The notes below the pieces were generated by a model, which saw nothing but the letters and a program-made list of their open reading frames with translations, was not told the origin of the DNA and did no database searches. A DNA stretch of 64,000 nucleotides from Pseudomonas haemolytica (GTDB taxonomy: Bacteria; Pseudomonadota; Gammaproteobacteria; Pseudomonadales; Pseudomonadaceae): the NCBI RefSeq assembly GCF_009659625.1, contig NZ_VOIW01000004.1, positions 124,001-188,000 of the forward strand, in the 5' to 3' direction. The position numbers and the translations under genes were made by a program. Positions 27,799-39,179 of this stretch are shown piece after piece. Numbering within the stretch: position 1 is the first letter of the stretch; every line of letters starts with the position of its first letter.

Positions 27799-28824
27799 AT
27801 GATGATCCGCGATAACCGACTCAAAACATCCCTTCTGCGTGGCCTGACCCTCACCCTGCTCGGCCTGACCCTGCTCTCGCCCGCCGCCTACTCCGCCGAC
27901 AAGATCGCCCTGACCTTGTACAACGGCCAACACAAGGAAGTCGGCGATGAACTCGCCAAGGCCTTCGAAGCCAAGACCGGCATCCACGTCAACGTGCGCA
28001 AAGGCAGCAGCAACCAGCTGGCCAGCCAGGTCGTCGAAGAAGGTGACCGCTCCCCTGCCGACGTGATCTACACCGAAGAATCGCCGCCGCTGAACAAACT
28101 CGGCGAGCAAGGCTTGCTGGCGAAGATCGATGCCAGCACCCTCGATGTGCTGCCCAAGGATTATGTTGGCCGTAACGGCGACTGGATGGGCGTGACCGCC
28201 CGCACCCGCGTCGTGGCCTTCAACCCAAAACTGATTGCTGAAAAAGACTTGCCCAAGTCGGTACTGGATTTCGCCGGCCCCGAATGGCAAGGCAAGGTCG
28301 GCTTCGTACCCACCAGCGGTGCGTTCCAGGAACAAGCGGTGGCGATCATCAAGCTGCACGGTCGCGAAGCCGCAGAAGAATGGCTGACTGGCCTGCGCGC
28401 CTTCGGCAAGGTGTACAGCAACAATATGGTCGCCCTCAAGGCCGTGGAAAACGGCGAAGTGGCCACCGTGCTGGTGAATAACTACTACTGGTTTGCCCTG
28501 AAGAAGGAAAAAACCGACCTGGACTCCCAACTGCACTATTTCACTGATGGCGATGCCGGCGGCCTGATCACCGTGTCTTCCGCTGCCGCACTGAAATCCA
28601 GCAAGCACCCCAAGGAAGCCCAACAGTTGCTCGCCTTCATGGCCAGTGAAGAAGGCCAGCGCGTGATCACCAATACGTCGGCCGAATACCCGCTGCGCAA
28701 GGGCATGGAATCCAACCGTGGCCTCAAGCCGTTCAGCGAGCTGCAACCGCCGAAAGTCACCCCTGCAGACCTTGGCAACGCCGAAGAAGCCCTGGACCTG
28801 GAACGTGACGTTGGCTTGAACTGA
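27799..28824 (+). CDS. Ferric iron ABC transporter substrate-binding protein
   Basis: Periplasmic Fe3+-binding protein of the FbpA/HitA/FutA group, 341 residues with a signal peptide ending at about residue 32 (SPAAYSA). The paired tyrosines that bind iron are at 229-230 (VNNYYWFAL), and the segments VRKGSSNQLASQV and SPADVIYTEESPP are typical of the family. It overlaps the permease gene by one base, giving a two-gene operon. No ATPase gene follows. I found no convincing Fur box in the short upstream region. Confidence 0.92.
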   Translation: MMIRDNRLKTSLLRGLTLTLLGLTLLSPAAYSADKIALTLYNGQHKEVGDELAKAFEAKTGIHVNVRKGSSNQLASQVVEEGDRSPADVIYTEESPPLNKLGEQGLLAKIDASTLDVLPKDYVGRNGDWMGVTARTRVVAFNPKLIAEKDLPKSVLDFAGPEWQGKVGFVPTSGAFQEQAVAIIKLHGREAAEEWLTGLRAFGKVYSNNMVALKAVENGEVATVLVNNYYWFALKKEKTDLDSQLHYFTDGDAGGLITVSSAAALKSSKHPKEAQQLLAFMASEEGQRVITNTSAEYPLRKGMESNRGLKPFSELQPPKVTPADLGNAEEALDLERDVGLN

Positions 28825-30377
28825 TGAACCCATCGCTATCCGCTGCAGCGTTCAGCCCCCGGCGCAAACGCCCTTCGGTCTGGCTTGTGTTGCCGGTGCT
28901 GCTGCTGGTCGGCTTGAGCCTGCTGCCGTTGGCATATGTCGGGCTCAAAGCCTGGCAGGCGGGCTGGGCGGAGGCGGTGCATCTGTTGTGGCGGCCCTAC
29001 GTCTTTGGCCTGCTGCGCAACACCCTCGCGCTGATGGTCGGCGTGACCGTGACCTGCGGCGTGATCGGCCTGTCCCTGGCCTGGTTGCTTGAGCGCAGCA
29101 ATCTGCCGGGACGGCGCATCTGGGGCGTGATCCTGTGCCTGCCGTTTGCCGTGCCGGCGTTTGTCAGCAGCTTTACCTGGGTGTCGTTGAGTGCCAACTT
29201 CGAAGGGCTCGGCGGCGCGATCCTGGTGATGAGCCTGTCCAAATACCCGCTGGTGTTTCTTCCGGTCGCGGCGACATTACGCAACCTGGACCCATCCCTT
29301 GAGGAATCCGCCCGCACATTGGGGCTGAACCGCTGGGGCGTGTTCTTTCGCGTCACCTTGCCATTGTTATGGCCGTCGTTGCTGGCCGGAGCGCTGCTGA
29401 TTGCCCTGCACATGCTGGTGGAGTTCGGCGCGCTGTCGATCATCGGCCTGCAGACGTTCACCACGGCGATCTACCAGCAATTCGAACTGGAATTCAGCAA
29501 CGCCAATGCGGCGATGCTCTCGGCGGTGTTGCTGGTGATGTGCCTGACTCTGCTGTGGCTGGAGCTGCGAGTGCGTGGCAAAGGCCGGCATGTGCGCATC
29601 GGCCAGGGTGCGGCGCGACATGCCGAACAGGTCCAGCTGGGCAAGTGGGCACCATTGGGCCAGGTGTATTGCCTGGTACTGGCGATCATTGGCAGCGGCA
29701 TTCCGCTGGGGATGCTCGGTTATTGGCTGGCGGTCGGCTCTTCCGCTGCATTTCCACTGGCTGAGATTGGTGAGGCGCTGCTCTCATCGCTCGCTTTGTC
29801 ACTGGGCGGCGCGGCATTGTGCCTGGTGCTGGCGGTGCCGGTGGGCCTGCTGGTAGTGCGCTACAAAGGCCAGCTGGCGATCTGGGCTGAACGCCTGCCC
29901 TACCTGCTGCATGCCCTCCCCGGCCTGGTGATCGCGCTGACCCTGGTGTACTTCGCCCTGCATTACGTGCCGGCGTTGTACCAGACCTCGGCGTTATTGC
30001 TGATCGCTTATGCGCTGCTGTTTTTGCCGTTGGCCCAGGCGCCGATTCGTACGGCACTGAACAAGGCGGCGCCACAGCTGGAAGAGGCCGCACGTACGCT
30101 GGGCGCGTCGTCGCTCAGTGCGTTTTGTCGGGTGACATTGCCGATTATTTTCCCGGCATTGGGCGCGGCGTTTGCGCTGGTGTTTCTGGATGCGATGAAG
30201 GAATTGACGGCGACGTTGCTGCTGAGCCCCACGGGGCTGAATACCTTGGCGACGGCCGTGTGGGCGCATACCTCGAATGTGGAGTTTGCGGCGGCGGCGC
30301 CTTATGCGGCGTTGTTGATACTGGTGTCGGGGTTGCCGGTGTATCTGTTAACAACCCGCATGTACTTGAGCCGCTGA
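28824..30377 (+). CDS. Ferric iron ABC transporter permease
   Basis: A 517-residue inner-membrane permease with about twelve hydrophobic segments. It is a fused, duplicated FbpB-type permease: two copies of the EAA loop motif are visible (LEESARTLGLNRWGVFFRVT and LEEAARTLGASSLSAFCRVT), each the contact site for an ATPase. It is translationally coupled to the binding-protein gene upstream. The nucleotide-binding subunit must be encoded elsewhere or borrowed. Confidence 0.92.
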   Translation: MNPSLSAAAFSPRRKRPSVWLVLPVLLLVGLSLLPLAYVGLKAWQAGWAEAVHLLWRPYVFGLLRNTLALMVGVTVTCGVIGLSLAWLLERSNLPGRRIWGVILCLPFAVPAFVSSFTWVSLSANFEGLGGAILVMSLSKYPLVFLPVAATLRNLDPSLEESARTLGLNRWGVFFRVTLPLLWPSLLAGALLIALHMLVEFGALSIIGLQTFTTAIYQQFELEFSNANAAMLSAVLLVMCLTLLWLELRVRGKGRHVRIGQGAARHAEQVQLGKWAPLGQVYCLVLAIIGSGIPLGMLGYWLAVGSSAAFPLAEIGEALLSSLALSLGGAALCLVLAVPVGLLVVRYKGQLAIWAERLPYLLHALPGLVIALTLVYFALHYVPALYQTSALLLIAYALLFLPLAQAPIRTALNKAAPQLEEAARTLGASSLSAFCRVTLPIIFPALGAAFALVFLDAMKELTATLLLSPTGLNTLATAVWAHTSNVEFAAAAPYAALLILVSGLPVYLLTTRMYLSR

Positions 30378-30384
30378 GATCGCT

Positions 30385-30455
30385 ATCGGGAGCAAGCCCC
30401 TCCCACACTTTGATTTGTGAACACATTCAAGTGTGGGAGGGGGCTTGCTCCCGAT
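30385..30455. repeat. Paired REP element (GTGGGAGGGGGC type)
   Basis: Inverted REP pair between the convergent permease and chemoreceptor genes; the left arm lacks one C of the run seen in the right arm. Confidence 0.85.
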
Positions 30456-30474
30456 GAGGCCGGCACAGACAGCG

Positions 30475-32409
30475 TTAAGCCCTGAACTGCCCCAGGCTCG
30501 CCTTCAACTGCGCCGCCAACCCATCCAGCACCTTGCCACTGGCCGTAGTCTCTACCACCGCCTGCGCCGCACGCTCTGCCTGGGCGTGGATCACTTCGAC
30601 CCGCCCGCGCACCGCATGCGCGCCTTGAGCCTGATGCTCGGCTGCGCGCGTTGCCAGGCCGATGGCCGCGTGCACTTGCTCCACCGAAGCCTGCACCGTC
30701 TGCTGCAAGCGCACACTGTCGCGCAACACCAGCAAACCTTCATTGGCCTGGCGCCCAGCCTTGCCGATGGTTTCCACCGCCTCACGTGCGCCCTGCTGCA
30801 ACGCCACGATATGCGCCTGGATATCGCCGGTGGAGCTCTGGGTCTTGCTGGCCAGCGCACGCACTTCGTCCGCCACCACCGCAAAGCCGCGTCCGGTTTC
30901 GCCGGCTCGTGCCGCTTCGATAGCCGCGTTGAGGGCGAGCAGGTTGGTTTGCTCGGCGATGCCGTGGATCACGGTCAGCACCACTTCGATTTGCTCGCTT
31001 TGCTGCGCGAGGCGCTCGATGACCAAAGAACCGGCCTGGACCTGCCCCGCTAACGCCTCGATCAAGCTGCCGACTTCGGCCGAGGTGCGCGAGTTCTCAT
31101 CCGTGGCTTGGCGAATATCCACGACCTGCTGCAACGCTGCCTGCATCGCGTGACTTTCGGACTGGGCCTCGTCGGCCATTTGCGAGAGTGCGCGCAAACT
31201 CTCAGCCACCTCGTCGCGCTGCAAGCCAGCCGCGGCGTCGGCGCCAGCATTGCGCAAGGTCATGGCGCCGATTTCCACGCCGGTCCGCTGGGCCACTTCG
31301 CCCGCCTCGCGCACGATGGGTTGCAACTTATCCACAAAGCGATTGACCGCCGAGGCCATATCACCGATTTCGTCCTTGCTGTTGATCTGCACGCGCTTGG
31401 TGAGGTCGCCCTCGCCTGCCGCCAGGTCATCCATGGCCGCGATCAGAAGCTTCAGGCGATTGACCACGCGCCGACCGAGCACGATGGCGATCAGTAGCAA
31501 CACGCCAAGCCCCACCAAAGCCAGGCCCATGCCGATGCGCCAACGCAGGGTGCCTGCCGCCTCTTGCACGGCGCTGGCGGTGTTGGCAGTCATTTGGGTA
31601 GCGGTGGCCTGTGCCGATTGCAGCCTGGCGCCCATGGCGCTGGCACTGTCAGCCGCAGCCCCCTTGAGGCTGTCGCCCACCAGCTGATCACCGCTGGCGA
31701 TCAGCGCGGCAAAGCGCTTATCCAATGCTTGCAGATCGGCTTCGACCGCGGCGGTGGACACGCCCATGCGCACCTTGCCGATTTCCACGCCGTTGGGGCT
31801 GATGGAGGCTTCGACGTAATACACCGAAGGATCTGTCTTTGCCGCATCCAGTACTTTATCCAGGGCACGCTCACCTGTGCCCTTTGCCAGCAGGGCCTGG
31901 TTGATCGGGTTTTCACGATTCAGGTAACGGGTCAGGTGCTCCCCTGCCGCATCGTCATAGACCACGAACAGCACGTTGGGATTGCGCTGGGCGCGTCGTG
32001 CAAACTCGGACAGCGTCGGCACATCACTGTCCCACATGGCGCGGGGTGCCACCGAGGCCAGTAGCTGCGCCATGTCGTTGGCGGAGTCCTGCAGGTCTTT
32101 TTCCAGGGTCGCACGCAGTTGCTTCTGCTCTTCCTGCAGGCGCGTGGAAAGCCCGGCTGTCAGGCGCTGGCGGGTGCTGGTGGACAAGCTGTCCAGGCTG
32201 GACGTGACTTCCTTGCCAGCCTGGGTCAATTCGCCAGACAGCTTCTGGCTATCGATGCCCAGGCGATTGCCCAAATCCGCCTCTAGCGCGGTGACAGTGC
32301 TCCGCGTCAGAGCGACCGCTACCAGCACTTGCACCAAAAGAGCGATACCAAGGGTAACGAACACCGGCCGCAACAGACGGCTTTGTAACAATGAGAGAAC
32401 GGCAGACAT
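30475..32409 (-). CDS. Methyl-accepting chemotaxis protein
   Basis: A 644-residue chemoreceptor. TM1 lies at about residues 14-34, a large periplasmic domain (about 35-290, probably Cache-like, with [20 protein letters not shown]) follows, then TM2 at about 292-313, a HAMP domain and the cytoplasmic signalling rod with the hairpin tip [19 protein letters not shown]. The C-terminus ends in LGQFRA with no CheR/CheB-tethering pentapeptide. Start at ATG 32409 after GGAGG; upstream in-frame ATGs lack a site. The ligand cannot be inferred. It is convergent with the iron transporter, so no operon link exists. Confidence 0.92.
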   Translation of the reverse strand: MSAVLSLLQSRLLRPVFVTLGIALLVQVLVAVALTRSTVTALEADLGNRLGIDSQKLSGELTQAGKEVTSSLDSLSTSTRQRLTAGLSTRLQEEQKQLRATLEKDLQDSANDMAQLLASVAPRAMWDSDVPTLSEFARRAQRNPNVLFVVYDDAAGEHLTRYLNRENPINQALLAKGTGERALDKVLDAAKTDPSVYYVEASISPNGVEIGKVRMGVSTAAVEADLQALDKRFAALIASGDQLVGDSLKGAAADSASAMGARLQSAQATATQMTANTASAVQEAAGTLRWRIGMGLALVGLGVLLLIAIVLGRRVVNRLKLLIAAMDDLAAGEGDLTKRVQINSKDEIGDMASAVNRFVDKLQPIVREAGEVAQRTGVEIGAMTLRNAGADAAAGLQRDEVAESLRALSQMADEAQSESHAMQAALQQVVDIRQATDENSRTSAEVGSLIEALAGQVQAGSLVIERLAQQSEQIEVVLTVIHGIAEQTNLLALNAAIEAARAGETGRGFAVVADEVRALASKTQSSTGDIQAHIVALQQGAREAVETIGKAGRQANEGLLVLRDSVRLQQTVQASVEQVHAAIGLATRAAEHQAQGAHAVRGRVEVIHAQAERAAQAVVETTASGKVLDGLAAQLKASLGQFRA

Positions 32410-32502
32410 CGGGAATCCCTCCACCACGGGTGCCATTATTTTGATAGCACCGCGAAAGAGAGAAACATAGCAAGGGTCGTGCCGCTTGGCCCGCAGATAC
32501 GA

Positions 32503-32528
32503 CAAAGGGCTCCCGAAGGAGCCCTTTG
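32503..32528 (-). terminator. Terminator of purA
   Basis: An 11-bp perfect stem (CAAAGGGCTCC / GGAGCCCTTTG) with a UUCG tetraloop on the minus strand, 20 bases past the purA stop. On the + strand it is followed by CTTTTT, so it may work in both directions. Confidence 0.65.
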
Positions 32529-32548
32529 CTTTTTACATCAACAGTTTA

Positions 32549-33892
<1,344 letters not shown>

Positions 33893-35080
33893 TCAAGAAG
33901 CCAGTGGCGATACTTGCCAAAGCCCGTTCTGCTGAATCAATTGCCGGTCGCAGTCCGCTTCACGGGCGGCGGCCAATGGCTGCCCAGGCAAAGCCTGGAC
34001 CACACGCTGACCCTCACTGCGTAACTGGCAAACCTGCTGCCAGAGCGCTGCGTCCGTACTGTCGGGCATCCAGATGCCACCAGACGGCAGCTCGACCTCA
34101 GCACGCCCCAGGGTCACCAGGGTTTTCAAATCGGTGGAAAAACCAGTGGCCGGACGCGCACGACCGAAGTCGGCACCGATATCGTCGTAACGACCACCTT
34201 GGGCGATGGCTTGGCCAACACCCGGGACAAATACCGCGAACACCACACCGGTGTGGTAGTGGTAGCCGCGCAACTCACCCAGATCAAAATACAGCGGCAG
34301 CTGCGGGAAACGCGCCGACAAGCGCTCGGCAATCGCCAGCACGTCATCGAGTGCCGCCAATACCGGCGCCGGCGCCTTGGCCAGACGCTCACGCGCAGCC
34401 ACCAGCACTTCGCGGCCACCGCACAGGTCAACCAGCGCACGCAGCATGCCGGCCAGCTCTGCAGGTACACCCTCGGTGAGGGCGATCACTTCGTCGATGG
34501 CCTTGCGTTGCAGGGCATCGAACAATTGTTGCTCCACTTCACCGGACAACCCGGCCGCACGGGCCAGGCCACGGTAGATACCGACATGGCCCAGGTCCAT
34601 GTGGACATCCGGCACATCAGCCAGTTGCAGCATGGCCAGCATCAGGCTGATCACTTCAACATCGCTGCTCGGGCTGGCATCGCCGTACAACTCGGCGCCC
34701 AACTGGATCGGGCTACGGGAGGACGACAAGGCGCGTGGCTGGGCATGCAGCACGCTGCCGGCATAGCACAGGCGGCTTGGGCCTTCGCGGCGCAGGGTGT
34801 GCGCATCGATGCGCGCCACTTGCGGCGTGATGTCGGCACGGAACCCCATTTGCCGGCCCGATTGCGGGTCGATGACCTTGAAGGTGCGCAGATCCAGGTC
34901 CTGGCCCGCGCCGGTCAGCAGGGATTCCAGGTACTCGATATGGGGAGTCACGACAAACTCGTAACCCCAGCTCTGGAACAGATCCAACACCTGGCGACGC
35001 GCTACTTCAATGCGCGCAGCTTCTGGTGGCAGTACTTCTTCGATGCCATCTGGCAGCAGCCAGCGGTCTACCGTTGCCAT
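33893..35080 (-). CDS. hisZ: ATP phosphoribosyltransferase regulatory subunit HisZ
   Basis: A catalytically inactive histidyl-tRNA synthetase-like protein of 395 residues that complexes with short HisG to form the histidine-sensitive first enzyme of histidine synthesis. The class II synthetase fold is visible ([43 protein letters not shown]). It has no anticodon-binding domain. It is encoded between hflC and purA, as in other pseudomonads; the hisG partner is not in the window. Confidence 0.96.
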   Translation of the reverse strand: MATVDRWLLPDGIEEVLPPEAARIEVARRQVLDLFQSWGYEFVVTPHIEYLESLLTGAGQDLDLRTFKVIDPQSGRQMGFRADITPQVARIDAHTLRREGPSRLCYAGSVLHAQPRALSSSRSPIQLGAELYGDASPSSDVEVISLMLAMLQLADVPDVHMDLGHVGIYRGLARAAGLSGEVEQQLFDALQRKAIDEVIALTEGVPAELAGMLRALVDLCGGREVLVAARERLAKAPAPVLAALDDVLAIAERLSARFPQLPLYFDLGELRGYHYHTGVVFAVFVPGVGQAIAQGGRYDDIGADFGRARPATGFSTDLKTLVTLGRAEVELPSGGIWMPDSTDAALWQQVCQLRSEGQRVVQALPGQPLAAAREADCDRQLIQQNGLWQVSPLAS

Positions 35081-35373
35081 TACGCCATTCCCCTATGATC
35101 CGGGCGGCCAGCCCTCGGCCGAGCCTTGAGTGAAGCAGAAAATACCCGCCCATTGCATAAACCACGCGCAAGAGCGACGTGACGAACGGCCTGCAAACGG
35201 CCTCGTCGGGCACTTTCCTCGAAAAACCTGTCACGCCTGCCGAATCAAACATGCAGACGCAAAAAAGCCGGGAATTTCCCGGCTGCCGCATCATACACCC
35301 GTTTTCTGAAAGGATCACCCCGCCAGGCATTTTAGCCGCCCGACGGAGTGCGCCCTACAGAATCACAGGCTGG
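35081..35373. other. Intergenic region between hflC and hisZ
   Basis: This gap of 293 bases holds the hflC terminator at 35261-35283 and presumably the hisZ promoter. I looked here for a small membrane protein gene (DUF2065), which some relatives carry, and found none. Confidence 0.55.
35261..35283 (-). terminator. Rho-independent terminator after hflC
   Basis: On the minus strand the stem GCCGGGAA / TTCCCGGC is followed by six T residues, about 90 bases beyond the hflC stop. It separates the hfl operon from hisZ-purA. Confidence 0.8.
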
Positions 35374-36243
35374 TTACTTGGACTTTTCCAGGTAGCGGAA
35401 GAAGTCGCTGCTTGGGTCCAGCACCATGACGTCGGTTTTGTTCGCGAAGCTTTCACGGTAGGCGCGCAGGCTACGGTAGAACGCGTAGAACTCCTGGTCC
35501 TGGCCGTAGGCCTTGGCGTAGATCGACGCCGCTTGAGCATCACCATCACCACGGGCCTCTTCAGACTCGCGATAGGCTTCTGCCAGCAGGACACGGCGCT
35601 GACGGTCGGCATCCGCACGGATACCTTCGGCCAGCTCGTTACCCTTGGCGCGGTGCTCACGAGCCTCACGCTCACGCTCGGTGCTCATACGCTCGAACAC
35701 GCTGCGGTTCACTTCCTTGGGCAGGTCAATGGCCTTGACCCGGACATCGACGACTTCGATACCCAGCTCTTTTTCCGCCATTGTGTTCAGCGAACGCGTG
35801 ATGTCAGCCATCAGCGCATCACGCTCACCCGATACCACCTCGTGCAGGGTGCGCTTACCAAACTGGTCACGCAGGCCCGATTCCAGACGACGCGACAAAC
35901 GCTCGTCGGCAATCTGCTTGAGGCCGGAAGTAGCAGTGTAGAAGCGCTCGGCATCCTTGACGCGCCACTTGGCGTAGGCGTCAACCATCACGGCTTTCTT
36001 TTCCAGGGTCAGGAAACGCTGTGTCGGTGCATCCAGGGTCATCAGGCGGGCGTCGAACTTGCGCACCTGGTTGACGTAGGGGACTTTCACATGCAGGCCC
36101 GGCTGGACATCCGCCTGGACCACGCGACCGAATTGCAGCAGCACCGCACGCTCGGTCTGAGCCACGATGTAGAAGCAGTTCCAGGCAGCGATGACCACGA
36201 CGACGCCCACAATCAGGGCGGTCAGCGATTTATTGCTCATCAA
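35374..36243 (-). CDS. hflC: Protease modulator HflC
   Basis: SPFH/band 7 membrane protein, 289 residues, with one N-terminal transmembrane helix (TALIVGVVVVIAAWNCFYIV) and a periplasmic band 7 domain. With HflK it forms the large cage around the FtsH protease. Start overlaps the end of hflK by four bases, so the pair is translationally coupled. Confidence 0.97.
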   Translation of the reverse strand: MMSNKSLTALIVGVVVVIAAWNCFYIVAQTERAVLLQFGRVVQADVQPGLHVKVPYVNQVRKFDARLMTLDAPTQRFLTLEKKAVMVDAYAKWRVKDAERFYTATSGLKQIADERLSRRLESGLRDQFGKRTLHEVVSGERDALMADITRSLNTMAEKELGIEVVDVRVKAIDLPKEVNRSVFERMSTEREREAREHRAKGNELAEGIRADADRQRRVLLAEAYRESEEARGDGDAQAASIYAKAYGQDQEFYAFYRSLRAYRESFANKTDVMVLDPSSDFFRYLEKSK

Positions 36244-37415
36244 CGACTCTCCCTGGTACGTGTTTGCTGTTGCAGCAAGTCAGCGGCCGCACGGGCGCTC
36301 GCTTCATTGGCAGCGGCATTCGAACCGGTGGACGGTGCGCTGGTGCCGCTACGACCACCTTCGATCATCTTGTCCAGCGGCAGGTACAGCAGGTTGCTCT
36401 GCCCACCTTTGCTGCCGGTCACGAGAACCTTGCTGGTGTTGCTGAAGACTTCCTGCATGGTGTCCAGGTACAGACGCTCACGCGTGACTTCCGGTGCCTT
36501 GCGGTACTCGGCAACCAGCTTGGTAAAGCGATCCGCCTCACCCTTGGCGCGGGAAACCACTTCGTCGCGGTAACCGTTGGCATCTTCAAGGATGCGCTGG
36601 GCCTGACCACGGGCTTCCGGCACGACGCCGTTGGCATAGGTTTCAGCCTGGTTACGCGAACGCTGCTCGTCTTCACGGGCACGGATCACGTCATCAAAGG
36701 CTTCCTGCACTTCACGCGGTGCCGCTGCGCTCTGTACGTTCACCTGGGTAACGATGATACCGGTGCGATAGGTATCGAGGAAGCGTTGCAGACGCTCCTT
36801 GATTTCGCTGGCCATCAATTCACGACCTTCGGTGAGCACCTGGTCCATGGCGGTGGAACCCACCACATGGCGCAGGGCACTTTCGGTTGCGTGTTGCAGG
36901 CTGATTTCCGGCTGATCAACGTTCAGCACGAAATCCTGCAGGTTGCTGATCTTGTACTGCACGGTCAGCGGCACTTCGACGATGTTCTCGTCTTCGGTCA
37001 GCATCTGGCCCTGCTTGGTGTAGGCACGCTCACGCGTGACGTTCTCCATGTACTTCTTGTCGATCGGCGGGAAGTAGATGTTCAGGCCAGGGCCGACCGT
37101 TTCGTAGTACTTGCCGAAGCGCAGCACCACGGCTTGCTCCTGCTCGTCCACTACGTATACGGCGCTGTACAGCCATACGGCCGCCAGCACGACAAGACCC
37201 AGGCCCAGCAAGCCGTAGCCGCCGCCCTTGCTTGTGCGACCGCCTTCGTCACCACCGCGTTTTTTCCCACCACCGAACAACCCATTCAGGCTTTCCTGCA
37301 GCTTTCGGAAGGCCTCGTCGAGATCCGGTGGCCCCTTGCGGTCGCCGTTATTGCGGCGTTTACCACCCCAAGGATCCTGATTATTCGAGTTGCCACCCGG
37401 CTCATTCCAAGCCAT
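36240..37415 (-). CDS. hflK: FtsH protease activity modulator HflK
   Basis: Partner of HflC, 391 residues. A glycine-, asparagine- and lysine-rich cytoplasmic N-terminus (MAWNEPGGNSNNQDPWGGKR) precedes one membrane helix (GLGLVVLAAVWLYSAVYVV) and the SPFH domain (EQEQAVVLRFGKYYETVGPG). ATG 37415 follows GGAGA and gives the expected MAWNEPGG start. The gene lies in the hfq-hflX-hflK-hflC order. Confidence 0.97.
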   Translation of the reverse strand: MAWNEPGGNSNNQDPWGGKRRNNGDRKGPPDLDEAFRKLQESLNGLFGGGKKRGGDEGGRTSKGGGYGLLGLGLVVLAAVWLYSAVYVVDEQEQAVVLRFGKYYETVGPGLNIYFPPIDKKYMENVTRERAYTKQGQMLTEDENIVEVPLTVQYKISNLQDFVLNVDQPEISLQHATESALRHVVGSTAMDQVLTEGRELMASEIKERLQRFLDTYRTGIIVTQVNVQSAAAPREVQEAFDDVIRAREDEQRSRNQAETYANGVVPEARGQAQRILEDANGYRDEVVSRAKGEADRFTKLVAEYRKAPEVTRERLYLDTMQEVFSNTSKVLVTGSKGGQSNLLYLPLDKMIEGGRSGTSAPSTGSNAAANEASARAAADLLQQQTRTRESR

Positions 37416-37511
37416 AGCGCTCTCCATCTGATAAAGCAAAGACGCACCCACGGCGCGCCGACCAATGCTACAGAATGCCTGCTACTGCGGCACAACCGCT
37501 TTAGGAGGCTT

Positions 37512-38813
37512 TTATTGCAAAGTGTGTTGTTCGATGAACTCTGTCGGAACAACACCCTCTCGACTGACCAGCCGATTGAGTTCCGAGCGCGGCAATCGAA
37601 CGGCCAGCAAGCTGACACCCTCTTCGTCGTGTTCTTCTTTCTGTACCGCGCCCAACTCGAAAAACTGTGCACGCAGTCGAGCAAACCGCTGCGGCAAGCG
37701 CAAGGTGCCGACGAACAAATCGCTGCCAAGCAATTCGGCAATGGCTTGTTCAAGCAGCTCCAAACCACTGCCATCACGCGCCGACAACCAGACCCGCTGG
37801 GGCTTGCCGTTTTCGTCGCGCTGGATTTGTGGCTCAACGCCTTCAAGCAAATCGAGTTTGTTATAGACCTCGAGGATCGGCAAGTCCTGGGCGCCAATCT
37901 CGCCCAGCACCACCATGACCTGCTCAATCTGCAACATGCGATCCGGTTCGGCCGCATCGATCACGTGCAAGAGCAGGTCGGAATTGCTCGACTCTTCGAG
38001 CGTAGACCGAAATGCCTCGACCAGCTTGTGGGGCAAGTGACGAATGAAACCCACCGTATCGGCCAGGACAATCGGCCCCAGGTCGTCAATATCCAGACGG
38101 CGCAAAGTCGGGTCGAGGGTGGCAAACAGTTGGTCGGCCGCGTACACGTCCGATTTCGTCACGTTATTGAACAGCGTGGATTTGCCGGCGTTGGTATAGC
38201 CCACCAGGGAAACGGTAGGGATATCCGCACGGGAACGACCACGGCGCGACTGCTCGCGCTGGCTGCGTACTTTCTCCAGGCGACCCTTGATCTGGCGCAG
38301 GCGAACCCGCAGCAAACGCCGGTCGGTTTCCAACTGGGTTTCACCCGGGCCGCGCATGCCGATACCGCCACCCTGGCGCTCAAGGTGAGTCCAGCCGCGA
38401 ACCAGCCGGGTGCTCATGTGGTCAAGCTGGGCCAGTTCGACCTGGAGCTTGCCTTCATGGGTACGGGCGCGTTGGGCAAAGATATCGAGGATCAGGCCGG
38501 TACGGTCGATTACGCGACACTCGAAAACACGTTCGAGGTTACGTTCCTGACTGGGCGTGAGAATGTGATTGAAGATCACCAGATCGGCTTCTTCGGCATG
38601 AACCAGGTCGCGCAACTCCTCGACCTTGCCACTGCCAATCAGGTATTTGGCGGTTGGCCGATGACGCGGCACGTTAAAAAACGCAACGGTCTCGGCGCCG
38701 GCCGAATTTGCCAACTCCTGAAACTCCTGCGGATCTTCGCGCGCCTCAGGGTCCTGTCCATCCAAGTGAACGAGGATTACTCGCTCACCACCACCGTGGC
38801 GCTCAAAGAACAA
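37512..38813 (-). CDS. hflX: Ribosome-associated GTPase HflX
   Basis: A 433-residue GTPase that splits stalled or heat-damaged ribosomes. N-terminal HflX domain with glycine-rich GPGETQLETDRR, then a GTPase domain with G1 GYTNAGKSTLFN and G3 DTVGFI. The G4 is seen as NKLDLL. It lies 12 bases after hfq, in one operon with it. Confidence 0.97.
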   Translation of the reverse strand: MFFERHGGGERVILVHLDGQDPEAREDPQEFQELANSAGAETVAFFNVPRHRPTAKYLIGSGKVEELRDLVHAEEADLVIFNHILTPSQERNLERVFECRVIDRTGLILDIFAQRARTHEGKLQVELAQLDHMSTRLVRGWTHLERQGGGIGMRGPGETQLETDRRLLRVRLRQIKGRLEKVRSQREQSRRGRSRADIPTVSLVGYTNAGKSTLFNNVTKSDVYAADQLFATLDPTLRRLDIDDLGPIVLADTVGFIRHLPHKLVEAFRSTLEESSNSDLLLHVIDAAEPDRMLQIEQVMVVLGEIGAQDLPILEVYNKLDLLEGVEPQIQRDENGKPQRVWLSARDGSGLELLEQAIAELLGSDLFVGTLRLPQRFARLRAQFFELGAVQKEEHDEEGVSLLAVRLPRSELNRLVSREGVVPTEFIEQHTLQ

Positions 38814-38825
38814 AGGAGACTCCTA

Positions 38826-39086
38826 TCAAGCGTTACCTGGCTCAGCGTCACCCGGTTCATCACCTGCTGCACTAGGCAGACGGATTGGACGAACTGGAAC
38901 GACTGTCGAGATAGCGTGCTTGTAAACCATCTGGCTGACAGTGTTTTTCAGCAGGATAACGAACTGGTCGAATGACTCGATCGTGCCTTGCAGCTTGATA
39001 CCGTTGACCAGGTAGATGGAAACCCCAACTTTCTCTTTACGTAAAGTATTCAAGTAAGGGTCTTGTAGCGAATGCCCTTTTGACAT
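38826..39086 (-). CDS. hfq: RNA chaperone Hfq
   Basis: An 86-residue Sm-like hexamer that pairs small RNAs with mRNAs and, in Pseudomonas, works with Crc in catabolite repression. Sm1 and Sm2 motifs are clear ([20 protein letters not shown], then [10 protein letters not shown]). The first 65 residues match the conserved core; the tail is short and acidic. Confidence 0.98.
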   Translation of the reverse strand: MSKGHSLQDPYLNTLRKEKVGVSIYLVNGIKLQGTIESFDQFVILLKNTVSQMVYKHAISTVVPVRPIRLPSAAGDEPGDAEPGNA

Positions 39087-39179
39087 GTGCCGCACTCCTT
39101 TAAGGATCAATAATAAAAATCGGAAAATAGATAGCTTATGGCCGTCACACCCCCAAGGATAGACGGCAATTGCAAGGAC

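Noticed and set aside
35081..35373. DUF2065 small membrane protein gene between hflC and hisZ
   Set aside because: No frame in this gap encodes a membrane-spanning peptide of the expected size.
36264..38975. 903-codon frame antisense to hflK, hflX and hfq
   Set aside because: It spans several real genes and their gaps and encodes no recognisable protein.
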